In this document: one piece after another, positions 1 to 7,038 of the stretch
Position numbering within the stretch: position 1 is the stretch's first letter
Layout: the number at the start of each line of letters is the position of its first letter
NCBI GenBank assembly: GCA_023411375.1
Contig: JAEYOW010000023.1
Location: 1 to 64,000, forward strand
Reading direction: 5' to 3'
Length of the DNA stretch: 64,000 nucleotides
Origin: Bacillota bacterium
GTDB taxonomy: Bacteria > Bacillota > Clostridia > Christensenellales > Aristaeellaceae
Translations under genes and position numbers: made by a program
Notes under the pieces: model-generated
Told to the model about the DNA's origin: nothing
Databases searched by the model: none
The model's input: the letters and a program-made list of their open reading frames with translations, nothing else

Positions 1-242
1 GAACTTGAAGCCCCAGAGCGAAAAGTAGGAACAAGAATTTCATCGGCAGCCCTTGGCCGCGCGCGGTTCAAAACGCGGCCACCAAGGGCCGCGCCATTTG
101 CAGAGGGCCCGGTGGGGCCCCAATCCCCCCCCCGCCCCTCTGCAAATGGCGCGGCCCTTGGTGGCCGCGTTTTGAACCGCGCGCGGCCAAGGGCTGCCGA
201 TGAAATTCTTGTTCCTACTTTTCGCTCTGGGGCTTCAAGTTC
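1..242. repeat. Long perfect inverted repeat at window edge
   Basis: Bases 1-107 are the exact reverse complement of 136-242, with a 28-base C/G-rich spacer (108-135). The right arm includes the last 28 bases of the DUF368 gene, so its C-terminal codons are present again in inverted orientation at the left edge. Each arm also contains a smaller hairpin (CCCTTGG against CCAAGGG around a CCGCG/CGCGG core). The repeat could continue beyond base 1. A perfect arm this long that copies coding sequence and sits exactly at an end is what a fold-back or assembly join at a contig end would give; a real long hairpin is the alternative. Confidence 0.95.
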
Positions 243-1105
243 TCGCCCGCGGCACTGCCGCGCGCAAGCAGGGCGGCGGCTACAAAGCCCGCAGCGAAGG
301 TGGCCAGGCTGATCATAATCGTCACCCAGTTGACGCCGGCCATATCCGTGCGAAGCAAAATGGCGATCGGGGAGGACACCACCAGCCCAAGCACGCCGCA
401 ATAGGTGTAAGTGGGAAAGCGCGCGAGCAGCCATTCAATCAGCTTTGCAACGCCGAAAATGCCGATGATAACGCCCACGCCAAAGGGAAGCAGCGTAAAA
501 AACGGGTTGGCCATGGCGGTAAAATCCAGATGGAGCACAGCGTCTTTGAGCGCGTCTACGGCGTTGAGAACGGGGGTGTAGTATCCCAAAAGCATCAGCA
601 CCATGCTGCCGGATACGCCGGGTATAATCATGGTGGCGGCGGCCACCGCGCCCATCACCACCAGCAGCAGAACCTGGCCGGCGTCAAGCGTGAGGCTTTC
701 GGGGTTGCTGACGTCTCCGGTCAGCGCAAGCGCGATGATGCCCGCGAAAAACAGCACAAAAACCAGGATGGCAACGAAGTTCAGCTTTTTCTTGTTGATT
801 TTATGCAGCAGCGGGCTGAGACCGCCCAGAATAAGGCCGATAAAGGCGGTGGAGGTGGGCAGCGCGTAGTTGGCGAACAGGAATTTAAGCAGGCTGGCAA
901 GCGCCACAATGCCCAGCAGCATGCCGACCGCATAGGGCAGGAGCGTTTTGACGCTCTTTTTAAATTCGCTGAAAAGGTGCGTGATGCAGTGGATCAGCAA
1001 ATCGTAAACGCCCATGCTGACCATCATGGTGCCGCCGGACACGCCGGGAATGATGTTCGCCACGCCGATGACGGCGCCGCGCAGAATCTGATTGAGCAAT
1101 TTCAT
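215..1105 (-). CDS. DUF368 membrane protein, probable undecaprenyl-phosphate translocase
   Basis: A 296-residue polytopic membrane protein of the DUF368 family. The N-terminal motif NIIPGVSGGT and a second copy, IIPGVSGS, in the middle are the family's signature inverted-repeat motifs. About eight hydrophobic segments are visible. DUF368 members (PopT type) have been shown to return undecaprenyl phosphate across the cytoplasmic membrane for cell-wall synthesis, so this role is assigned from the family. The ATG at 1105 was chosen because it follows GAGGGGAG. A longer frame from 1171 would begin inside the -35 element of a good promoter. The last 28 bases lie in the right arm of the inverted repeat at the window edge. 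Transcription is monocistronic and leftward, divergent from nothing in view. Confidence 0.85.
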   Translation of the reverse strand: MKLLNQILRGAVIGVANIIPGVSGGTMMVSMGVYDLLIHCITHLFSEFKKSVKTLLPYAVGMLLGIVALASLLKFLFANYALPTSTAFIGLILGGLSPLLHKINKKKLNFVAILVFVLFFAGIIALALTGDVSNPESLTLDAGQVLLLVVMGAVAAATMIIPGVSGSMVLMLLGYYTPVLNAVDALKDAVLHLDFTAMANPFFTLLPFGVGVIIGIFGVAKLIEWLLARFPTYTYCGVLGLVVSSPIAILLRTDMAGVNWVTIMISLATFAAGFVAAALLARGSAAGENLKPQSEK

Positions 1106-1142
1106 GCGAATGGTGCTCCCCTCAACTAAATAGAATCGCCCC

Positions 1143-1171
1143 AGTGTACCATTTTTTTGCTGGCAAGTCAA
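1143..1171 (-). promoter_or_regulatory. Promoter of the DUF368 gene
   Basis: Read on the minus strand: TTGACT (1166-1171), a 17-base spacer, then TACACT (1143-1148). It lies 38 bases upstream of the chosen ATG and overlaps the first codon of the longer frame, which argues for the shorter start. Confidence 0.6.
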
Positions 1172-1197
1172 ACCAGCGGATGCCTGAAAACGCGCGC

Positions 1198-1242
1198 AAA
1201 AAGCCGGGCGGGGCGCATTCTGTGGCTGCGTCCCCGCCCGGC
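1198..1242 (-). terminator. Intrinsic terminator of the response-regulator gene
   Basis: On the minus strand a 15-16 bp G/C stem (1227-1242 against 1203-1217, one mismatch) with a 9-base loop is followed by five U. It lies just after the stop of the regulator gene at 1263. Confidence 0.85.
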
Positions 1243-1262
1243 CGGCGGTTGTTGCGCGGGTA

Positions 1263-1898
1263 TCAGGCCATTTTCAGCCTGTATCCGCATTTGTAGACGG
1301 TTTCGATGTATTCGCCGCCGAGTTTCTTGCGCAGGCGCTGGACGTGAACGTCCACCGTGCGCGTCTCGCCCATGCTTTGGTAGCCCCAGGCCTTGCGCAG
1401 AAGCTGCTCGCGGCTGACCGGGATATCCGGTTTTTCCATCAGGGCGATCAGCAGAGCAAACTCCTGGGCGGTCAGCTCCACGCGGCGGCCGTCCAGCATC
1501 GCCACGCGCTCCGTCTCATCAACGGAAATTTCGCGAAGGGGCTGGGTCTCGCCCATCAGCGACGTAACCTTCGCATGCAGCGCCTTTTGTGTAAAGGGCA
1601 GCGTGAGCACCTCCGAACGGCCCGCGTAGAGCGCGCGAAGATGCGAACTCATCTGCCTGTCGGCGGTAATGAACAGAATCGGGCATCCGTGATGCAGGAA
1701 TTCCTCAAAAAGCGGGCGGCATGCCGTCCATTTGAGGCGCGCGTCCAGCAGGACCAACGGAGGTTTGTCGGCGTTAAGCTCCTCGATGGAAAGGTTGTTC
1801 TCGTCGCAGCGCTTTGCGTTGAATTTCTCCTTCTTCAGGGAGTCGCAAAGCTTCCGCGCGAGCATGTCGTCAGGTTCGTAAATCAAAATCATTGCCAT
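1263..1898 (-). CDS. OmpR-type response regulator with degenerate receiver
   Basis: A 211-residue DNA-binding regulator. Residues 1-115 have the receiver fold and residues 125-211 are a typical OmpR/PhoB winged helix (ELTAQEFALL, SREQLLRKAWG, VDVHVQRLRKKL, CGYRL). The presumed phosphoacceptor D52 is present (LVLLDAR). The acidic pair that normally binds Mg2+ is replaced by Tyr-Glu-Pro (residues 7-9), and the conserved Lys of the KPF motif is Leu (LTLPF, residue 100). This suggests phosphorylation-independent or atypical control. No histidine kinase is adjacent. The ATG at 1898 follows GAGGTGAT at suitable spacing. The divergent ArsC-like gene shares the upstream region, which contains a dyad at 1939-1962. 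Confidence 0.85.
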   Translation of the reverse strand: MAMILIYEPDDMLARKLCDSLKKEKFNAKRCDENNLSIEELNADKPPLVLLDARLKWTACRPLFEEFLHHGCPILFITADRQMSSHLRALYAGRSEVLTLPFTQKALHAKVTSLMGETQPLREISVDETERVAMLDGRRVELTAQEFALLIALMEKPDIPVSREQLLRKAWGYQSMGETRTVDVHVQRLRKKLGGEYIETVYKCGYRLKMA

Positions 1899-1938
1899 GC
1901 GATCACCTCACTGTTATTATGACGATTGAACGTGTACA

Positions 1939-1962
1939 TTTGTTGCACAAATTGTGAACAAA
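1939..1962. promoter_or_regulatory. Dyad in divergent intergenic region, candidate operator
   Basis: TTTGTT (1939-1944) pairs with AACAAA (1957-1962), and CACAA (1946-1950) with TTGTG (1952-1956). One base is bulged and a single A lies at the centre. It lies between the divergent regulator and ArsC-like genes, 40 bases upstream of the regulator start. It could be an autoregulatory site of the OmpR-type protein. It loosely recalls Rex boxes, but the half-site spacing is wrong for them. Confidence 0.35.
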
Positions 1963-2072
1963 CTGCAACGTTTGGAAAAGAAGTTGAAAAAAGGGGCAAA
2001 AATAATGTCTAAACAAAGGGAAAACAGGGTATAGTCAAATAGGAACAACATGAAAGAAAGGGAGCGACCCTC

Positions 2073-2447
2073 ATGCTTTTTGTAGCCTATCCGCCTTGCA
2101 CCACCTGCCAGCGCGCGAAGAAATGGCTTGACGACCATAGTATTGCATATAAGGAAAGGAATATTAAGGAGGAGCCGCCCACGTATGAGGAGCTTAAGCT
2201 GTGGCGGGAGCGCAGCGGCAAGCCGCTGAAACGGTTTTTCAACACCAGCGGCATGCTCTACCGCGAATTCGGCTTGAAGGAGCTGCTGGAGGGAATGGAT
2301 GAGGACGAGCAGCTTCGCATGCTCAGCGGTAACGGCATGCTTGTGAAGCGCCCGGTTTTGGTTGGTGAAAACCTTGTGCTGGTAGGTTTTCGCGAATCGG
2401 ACTGGGAAGCGTTGCTTGATGGGACGGACGGCGCAGCAAAGGCCTGA
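2073..2447 (+). CDS. ArsC/Spx-family thioredoxin-fold protein
   Basis: A 124-residue protein of the arsenate reductase (ArsC)/Spx family. The N-terminal redox motif is C9-T-T-C12, directly followed by RAKKWL. The conserved basic segment near the C-terminus (MLVKRPVLV) carries the Arg that binds the oxyanion in true ArsC proteins. The CxxC arrangement and the length resemble the Spx/MgsR/YffB-like branch, whose members act as reductases or as RNA polymerase-binding redox regulators. Which applies here cannot be told from sequence. The ATG follows AAAGGGAGCGACC. There is no arsenic-resistance gene nearby, which makes a detoxifying arsenate reductase less likely. Confidence 0.8.
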   Translation: MLFVAYPPCTTCQRAKKWLDDHSIAYKERNIKEEPPTYEELKLWRERSGKPLKRFFNTSGMLYREFGLKELLEGMDEDEQLRMLSGNGMLVKRPVLVGENLVLVGFRESDWEALLDGTDGAAKA

Positions 2448-2513
2448 GCGGCTGGGCCTGTCCGCGTGGGCCGTCCGGCGGCCCGCAGATTCAAACAACT
2501 TAAAAAAAGGGGC

Positions 2514-2542
2514 TTGACATTTTTACCGGATTCGCATATAAT
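2514..2542 (+). promoter_or_regulatory. Consensus promoter of the tRNA pair
   Basis: TTGACA (2514-2519), exactly 17 bases, TATAAT (2537-2542). This is a perfect sigma-A consensus, 20 bases before the first tRNA base, as expected for a strongly expressed stable RNA transcript. Confidence 0.9.
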
Positions 2543-2562
2543 AACCTTCGCACCACGATTGA

Positions 2563-2636
2563 TGGGGAATTGTGTAACGGCAGCACCTACGACTCTGACT
2601 CGTATTGTCTAGGTTCGAATCCTAGTTCCCCAGCCA
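2563..2636 (+). tRNA. tRNA-Gln (anticodon CUG)
   Basis: A full cloverleaf can be drawn: acceptor TGGGGAA/TTCCCCA, anticodon stem TACGA/TCGTA around loop CTCTGAC (anticodon CTG), T stem CTAGG/CCTAG with TTCGAAT loop, and an encoded CCA end at 2634-2636. It reads CAG glutamine codons. It abuts the following tRNA with no spacer. Confidence 0.95.
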
Positions 2637-2711
2637 GGCTCCATGGTCAAGCGGTTAAGACGTCGCCCTCTCAAGGCGAAATCAGGGGTTCGATTCCCCT
2701 TGGAGCTACCA
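2637..2711 (+). tRNA. tRNA-Glu (anticodon CUC)
   Basis: Cloverleaf with acceptor GGCTCCA/TGGAGCT (one G-U pair), anticodon stem TCGCC/GGCGA around loop CTCTCAA (anticodon CTC), T stem GGGG/CCCC with TTCGATT loop, and an encoded CCA. It begins at the base after the CCA of tRNA-Gln, so both are released from one precursor. It reads GAG glutamate codons. Confidence 0.95.
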
Positions 2712-2735
2712 GTTTAAGCCGTGGATTGAGACAGT

Positions 2736-2765
2736 AAAGCCACCGTTTTGTACGGTGGCTTTGTT
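2736..2765 (+). terminator. Terminator of the tRNA transcript
   Basis: Ten-bp stem AAAGCCACCG/CGGTGGCTTT with loop TTTTGTA, followed by a T-rich tail. A closely similar hairpin and tail recurs at 5852-5880. Confidence 0.8.
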
Positions 2766-2850
2766 GTATCGTTATTAATACCAGGGGTCTCCTATTCTTG
2801 ACCCCATTATATTTCCATTCCGAATTCCCGCCTTTTTCCCATTCTGGACG

Positions 2851-2879
2851 TTGCTTCCGCATGCGTTTCGATGTATAAT
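2851..2879 (+). promoter_or_regulatory. Promoter of the 226-aa conserved gene
   Basis: TTGCTT (2851-2856), 17 bases, TATAAT (2874-2879). The longer reading frame would start with the TTG of this -35 element, so it was discarded in favour of the ATG at 2917. Confidence 0.65.
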
Positions 2880-2916
2880 GATGAAAATTCTCTATAATGT
2901 AAGGAGCGGAAACCTG

Positions 2917-3597
2917 ATGACTGAAAGGGTTGAAACCGAAAAGATGCCGCAGGATCAGTACCGTTGTCTGCTCCTGAAGCTTCCGGGTATATATGCGGCT
3001 AATGTGCTCATGGAAGACGAGAATACCGTGCGCGAGGTGCACGTTGTGGCCGCTAGCAGCCGCAACCCCAAGCAGATCAGCCGGGATATTCAAAGCGCGC
3101 TGCTGGCGGCGTTTGATTTGAAGCTGGATCACCGGGTTATCAGTATCGCGCAGCTGTCGGCCAACCCGTTTGAGGATGAGGTGGAAACCGGGCCAACCGG
3201 CGCTGGCATGCGTCTCCAGTGCGCGGGCGTGTCCACCCGGGTGGAGGACGGACATTACCATGTAAGCGTGCTTCTGCGCTATGGCGAGCGCGGTATTCAG
3301 GGCGAGGCGGTTTGCCGAAACACGCCGGCGCAGCGTATGCGCGCGGCCGTACAGGCCACGTTGGATGCGGCGCACGCCTTTCTGGGCACGGAGGAGCTGT
3401 TTACAATCGTGGCCACGCAGTCGGCTACGGTGAGCGGCACCGCAATCGCCATTACCTTGCTGGAATACTCCTACGCAAAGGAAGAGCGCCTGCTGATCGG
3501 CGCGGCCCGGCAGGGCGAGGATGCGGCCACCGGCTTCGTCAGAAGCACGCTGGACGCAATGAACCGTAGCCTGGCCATGGCGGCGGGGCGCAAATAA
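2917..3597 (+). CDS. Conserved protein of unknown function (226 aa)
   Basis: Not assigned to a named family with confidence. The ATG at 2917 follows AAGGAG by ten bases. The N-terminal 80 residues contain a recognisable conserved-looking block (VREVHVVAASSRNPKQISRDIQ, then LDHRVISIAQL). This reads like a small alpha/beta domain seen in uncharacterised Firmicutes proteins. A second half (about 105-220) is a mixed alpha/beta sequence with many Ala and Val. There is no signal peptide, membrane helix or cysteine motif, so a soluble cytoplasmic protein is likely. It has its own promoter, and the next gene downstream is the 27-aa peptide about 100 bases away. No function is proposed. Confidence 0.75.
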   Translation: MTERVETEKMPQDQYRCLLLKLPGIYAANVLMEDENTVREVHVVAASSRNPKQISRDIQSALLAAFDLKLDHRVISIAQLSANPFEDEVETGPTGAGMRLQCAGVSTRVEDGHYHVSVLLRYGERGIQGEAVCRNTPAQRMRAAVQATLDAAHAFLGTEELFTIVATQSATVSGTAIAITLLEYSYAKEERLLIGAARQGEDAATGFVRSTLDAMNRSLAMAAGRK

Positions 3598-3700
3598 CCG
3601 GGGAAAGGAAACGGGACGGACGGGCTTTCTTCAAGCGAAGCGGAATATAGCATGCCTGATAGCGAATGGCAGAGCCTTGAAAATAGGAGGCTATATTCTC

Positions 3701-3784
3701 ATGAAGAAGGCGAAGATCATGGCGGCCCTGATGGCGCTGGCTTCTTTCGTTCTCTCCGCGGGCGCTTTTGTGACCTGGAGGTAA
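3701..3784 (+). CDS. 27-aa hydrophobic small peptide
   Basis: A short frame beginning MKKAKIMAALMALASFVLSA and ending FVTWR. It has a strong ribosome-binding site (ATAGGAGG, ten bases before the ATG). The layout of two lysines, then about 18 hydrophobic residues, then a short polar tail matches a secreted or membrane-inserted peptide. In style it resembles AgrD-type leader segments, but it lacks the Cys or Ser and Pro of a cyclic autoinducer. It lies 87 bases upstream of the HD-GYP gene, in the same direction and possibly in the same transcript. It is supported only by ribosome site, composition and position, so expression is uncertain. Confidence 0.5.
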   Translation: MKKAKIMAALMALASFVLSAGAFVTWR

Positions 3785-3871
3785 CATTATTCTGAAACCA
3801 TTCGCCCGTCCGTTCCGTTTTCTTCATATACTGGGGTTGGGTTGACCCTTTTTTCAAGAAGAGAGGTTCCC

Positions 3872-5152
3872 ATGAACAGAAGAGCCAGGGCATACATCGC
3901 CGTCGTGTGTGTCATAGGCGTCACGGCGGCTATCGCAGGCACATATCAATTTTTCCGGGGATTAGCGGGCGTTCCTTTTTCAGAATACGGCTGGCGCATC
4001 CTGTTTTTGACAGGCCTCTGTGCGGTATGCCGCTCGTTTCCTATTATTATGCGAAAGGACCAGCAACTGGATTTGTCCGTCATCGGCATGCTGGCCGCTT
4101 TTTTGGTCGATGGGATGGCTGCGGCAGTGTTTGTTTATCTGGCAAGCTCGCTGTTCACCTTTGAAAAAGACGGCGGCAAGCTGCGCAGTATCTACAATGT
4201 AAGTCCGGTTAAGACCCTGTTTAACCTGAGCGATATTATGATCGCGATTGTGATTCCAGGGCTTGTCTGCCGCCTGTTGCCCTGGCGGCCGGGCGATTTT
4301 ACTTTTCCCATGGTGCTTCTGCCGGCGTTGGTTTTTTCCGTGCTCGCTTTTGTCTTTAATTATCTGGTTCTGCTGCTCATGTTCTGTCTGAATGGCGATG
4401 TGACGCCGCGCGAGATGGGCAAAGCGCTGGCTGGGCTTACGCCCAACGTGCTGGCGGCAATGCCGCTGGGCTTGCTGATCGGCCTCGTGCTCTCTCTGCC
4501 GATGGGCGCGTGGCTGGCGCTGCTTATGGTCTGTCCCCTGCTTTTGGCGCGTTACGCATGGAAGCTCTACCTGGACGCGACGCGCCACAAGGAAGAGCTG
4601 CTTGCCGCGTTTGTAACCGCCATGGAGGCTCGCGACCCCTACACGCAGGGCCATAGCAAGCGCGTAGGCGAATACGCCGAGCGCATTGCCCGGCAGATGA
4701 GGCGCTCTGCCAAAGAGCTGGACCGCATCCGCGAAGGAGCGCTTTTGCACGATATCGGCAAGATTGGCGTAAGCGATCTTATTCTGCACAAACCCGGTCC
4801 CCTTACCTGTGAGGAGTGGCAGGCGATGAAGCGCCACCCTGCCATCGGCACGGATATCGTAGGGCGGGTGGGCCTGGAGGACGCGGTGCTTGAAATGATT
4901 CGAAGCCATCACGAGCGCTGTGATGGAACGGGCTATCCGGATGGGAGGCCCTCCGGCGAGCTGAGCCTTGCAACGCGCATATTGGCCGTAGCCGATGCCT
5001 ACGACGCTATGACCAGCGACCGTCCCTACCGTAAAGGCATGTCGGCGGCGCAAGCGCTGGAGGAGCTCAGGCGCGGCGTAGGAACGCAGTTTGACGCTGA
5101 TGTGGTGGGGGCGATGCTTGCTGTGATGGATGGGGAGGCGCGGGCGGCATGA
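3872..5152 (+). CDS. Membrane HD-GYP domain phosphodiesterase
   Basis: A 426-residue protein. Residues 1-230 hold about six hydrophobic segments forming an integral-membrane sensor module. Residues 245-420 are an HD-GYP domain with HSKRV, LLHDIGK (about 290-296) and the GYP signature HHERCDGTGYPDG (about 345-357), so the metal-binding and catalytic residues are intact. HD-GYP proteins hydrolyse cyclic di-GMP or, in some clades, other cyclic dinucleotides. The ATG at 3872 follows AGAGAGG. The stop codon overlaps the start of the DUF5317 gene (ATGA), so the two are translationally coupled. The membrane module probably senses a signal, and the hydrophobic 27-aa peptide upstream is one conceivable partner; that is inference only. 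Confidence 0.88.
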   Translation: MNRRARAYIAVVCVIGVTAAIAGTYQFFRGLAGVPFSEYGWRILFLTGLCAVCRSFPIIMRKDQQLDLSVIGMLAAFLVDGMAAAVFVYLASSLFTFEKDGGKLRSIYNVSPVKTLFNLSDIMIAIVIPGLVCRLLPWRPGDFTFPMVLLPALVFSVLAFVFNYLVLLLMFCLNGDVTPREMGKALAGLTPNVLAAMPLGLLIGLVLSLPMGAWLALLMVCPLLLARYAWKLYLDATRHKEELLAAFVTAMEARDPYTQGHSKRVGEYAERIARQMRRSAKELDRIREGALLHDIGKIGVSDLILHKPGPLTCEEWQAMKRHPAIGTDIVGRVGLEDAVLEMIRSHHERCDGTGYPDGRPSGELSLATRILAVADAYDAMTSDRPYRKGMSAAQALEELRRGVGTQFDADVVGAMLAVMDGEARAA

Positions 5153-5694
5153 TTCTCGTCTACCTGCTGGCGCTGGCTGTTGCGGTGGGCTATTTGCGAG
5201 GCGGGCGCCTGAAGGGATACTTGCAAAAGCCGCTTCGGGGCGTCGTGTGGCCTGTCGCCGGATTTTTGATTGAAAGCAGCTTTGCATGGCTTCCGCGCGT
5301 CGTTCCCGGCCCGCCTTTGCGCTGGCTGTGGCTTGCCGTCGCGGTTGAATACCTGTGCCTGTTCGTCTTTTTGTTTTTGAACCGGGACGAGCGGGCGTTG
5401 CGGCTGGCTGCGCTGGGTACCGCCGCAAACCTCGCCGCCATGGCCGCAAACCAGATGCGCATGCCGGTGAGTCCTACGATTTTTGACTTTCCCTCGCTTG
5501 CGGGGTTTGTTGAACGCGTGCAAAGCGGAGAGTTGATTGAATATGTTCTCGTTGGATGGGACGCTCCGCTGTGGTGGCTGGGAGATACCATTCCCATTCC
5601 GTGTGGAGTGCCCGGTGTGGCCAGCGTGGGGGATTTTTTGATGGGCGCGGGGCTGTTCTGGTGGATACAGCGGATGATGCTGCGCAGGGGCTGA
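5149..5694 (+). CDS. DUF5317 family membrane protein
   Basis: A 181-residue membrane protein with about five hydrophobic segments. The features that recall DUF5317 are the LGRG-like start (YLRGGRLKGYL), a central AANLAAMAANQMRMPVS segment and a C-terminal LGDTIPIP-CGVPGVASVGDFLM block. The family has no established function and is often next to HD-GYP phosphodiesterases. Here its ATG overlaps the HD-GYP stop by four bases, so the two products are made together, and a shared membrane signalling role is a reasonable inference. It could serve as a sensor, a ligand exporter or an accessory subunit. Confidence 0.75.
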   Translation: MILVYLLALAVAVGYLRGGRLKGYLQKPLRGVVWPVAGFLIESSFAWLPRVVPGPPLRWLWLAVAVEYLCLFVFLFLNRDERALRLAALGTAANLAAMAANQMRMPVSPTIFDFPSLAGFVERVQSGELIEYVLVGWDAPLWWLGDTIPIPCGVPGVASVGDFLMGAGLFWWIQRMMLRRG

Positions 5695-5851
5695 AGAAGC
5701 CGGCTTCATGAAGTTCTGTTTAAAATACGTATCCTTGAATGGGATTTGGCTTGCGTAACGTCCAATGCCACGGTATGGGGCTGTTCGCAAGAATCAGCAT
5801 CAGCCGCGCCAACGGTAGCGTCGTATCTACGCCGCGGGCCGGCGCGGTAGG

Positions 5852-5880
5852 ACCACCGTTTTCACGGTGGCCTTGTTGTA
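5852..5880 (+). terminator. Hairpin resembling the tRNA terminator
   Basis: CCACCG/CGGTGG stem around TTTTCA, followed by CCTTGTTGTAT. It matches the hairpin and tail of the tRNA terminator at 2741-2769 except for two or three differences. It lies in the 264-base gap after the DUF5317 gene and probably ends that transcript. Otherwise the gap (5695-5958) holds no gene that I can support. Confidence 0.55.
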
Positions 5881-5958
5881 TATTAGGTGCGCTTGCCGTA
5901 AGAATATTGCCAAAAGCGCGTAAAACAGCTATGGAGAAACTGAAACGGAGGAGACGGA

Positions 5959-7011
5959 GTGGAAGCGGTCACTGTGCGCCCGATGCGGGCGGAGGAAGCG
6001 CGGGACGTGCGCAAAATGGGCAGGCGCGCGTTTGCCGGGCTGGAAAGCCTGTGGGTATCCAAGCCCGGGCAGGCGCTGGTCGCGGTGCGGGAGGATAAAA
6101 TCGTGGGCGCGGTTTTATATAAGCTGATGAATGCGGGCGGAAAGAAAATCGCCTATGTGGACTATGCGTTTGTGGACCCGGATTATCACAACCAGGGAAT
6201 CGGCGGCTCGCTTTACAGGGCGGCCACGGAGTTTTTATGGGCCTTGGGCCCGGACGCGCTGACGGCGATCGTCAAGGACGACAACGTAGGCTCCTGGAGC
6301 CTGTTTTTGAAAAATGGCTTCAGCAGGGTAAGCCTGCCGCAGCTTGCCGGGCAGTTCGGCTTTTGGGGCGCGGTGAAGCAATACTTCGCGACGCCCTTTT
6401 GCTTTGGCGTCGGGATGGAATATTACGTCGCTCTTCGTGGGCGGGAGTGCCCATCGGGAAAGACGGGCGGCGTGCGGCAGATGCTCGCCTTTGTGCTGGC
6501 AAACGCGCTTTTGTTCCCGATTGCGCTGCTTGGCGGCACGGGCTCTGCGGGCACGCTTTTAGCGGCCTATCTGCTCATGCTGTTCGCCTGGGTGGCGGGA
6601 GATTTCGTGGGGTCGCGGTTTTCCGGGCGGGGCTGGCGGTTCCGCTTTAACAACGGCGGCGGCCTTGTCTGCGCGCTGGCGAACCTCGGCGCGCTGTATC
6701 CGATGATCGGCGCGTGGTACCCCGAACGGTATGAAAAAACAGCCGGATTCCGGCGGGATATGGGGATAACGGCTCTGGGGGGATGGCTTGCCATTCTGGG
6801 CATAACGGCATTTTCGGTGTTGGGCGGGGCGGACCGGGCCTTTGTGCGTCTGCTGGGGCAGATTGGCGCAATGTTTTTAATTTACCGGATGCTGCCCTTC
6901 TATCCGTTTGAATCCTTCGGGGGCAGGCGGGTATACGACTGGAATAGATGGGTATTCGGCGGCATGGCGCTTATCTCTCTGGCGGTTGTGGCGGCCGTGA
7001 ATTTGCCGTAA
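5959..7011 (+). CDS. GNAT acetyltransferase fused to a membrane domain
   Basis: A 350-residue two-part protein. Residues 1-155 are a GNAT N-acetyltransferase domain: MRAEEARDV start, strand VDYAFVDPDYHNQGIGGSLY with the acetyl-CoA loop motif (Q/R-x-x-G-x-G/A, here NQGIGG), and AIVKDDNVGSWSLFLKNGF. Residues 175-350 form about five hydrophobic segments with no recognised family. A GTG at 5959 preceded by GGAGGAG is the likely start; a second GTG lies five codons later. It is followed after 27 bases by an ABC ATPase and permease in the same direction, suggesting one operon. A membrane-tethered acetyltransferase beside an ABC exporter could modify an exported molecule or a lipid; the substrate is unknown. 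Confidence 0.8.
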   Translation: MEAVTVRPMRAEEARDVRKMGRRAFAGLESLWVSKPGQALVAVREDKIVGAVLYKLMNAGGKKIAYVDYAFVDPDYHNQGIGGSLYRAATEFLWALGPDALTAIVKDDNVGSWSLFLKNGFSRVSLPQLAGQFGFWGAVKQYFATPFCFGVGMEYYVALRGRECPSGKTGGVRQMLAFVLANALLFPIALLGGTGSAGTLLAAYLLMLFAWVAGDFVGSRFSGRGWRFRFNNGGGLVCALANLGALYPMIGAWYPERYEKTAGFRRDMGITALGGWLAILGITAFSVLGGADRAFVRLLGQIGAMFLIYRMLPFYPFESFGGRRVYDWNRWVFGGMALISLAVVAAVNLP

Positions 7012-7038
7012 GCAAAACAGACGTTGTTGGGAGGATAT

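Noticed and set aside
200..1129. Long frame opposite the DUF368 gene (309 codons, plus strand)
   Set aside because: Composition is rich in His, Gln and Gly with no domain, as expected from the opposite strand of a membrane-protein gene with strong family motifs.
3980..5449. Long minus-strand frame (489 codons) over HD-GYP and DUF5317
   Set aside because: Antisense shadow: Arg/Gln/His-rich, no ribosome site, whereas the plus strand has intact catalytic motifs.
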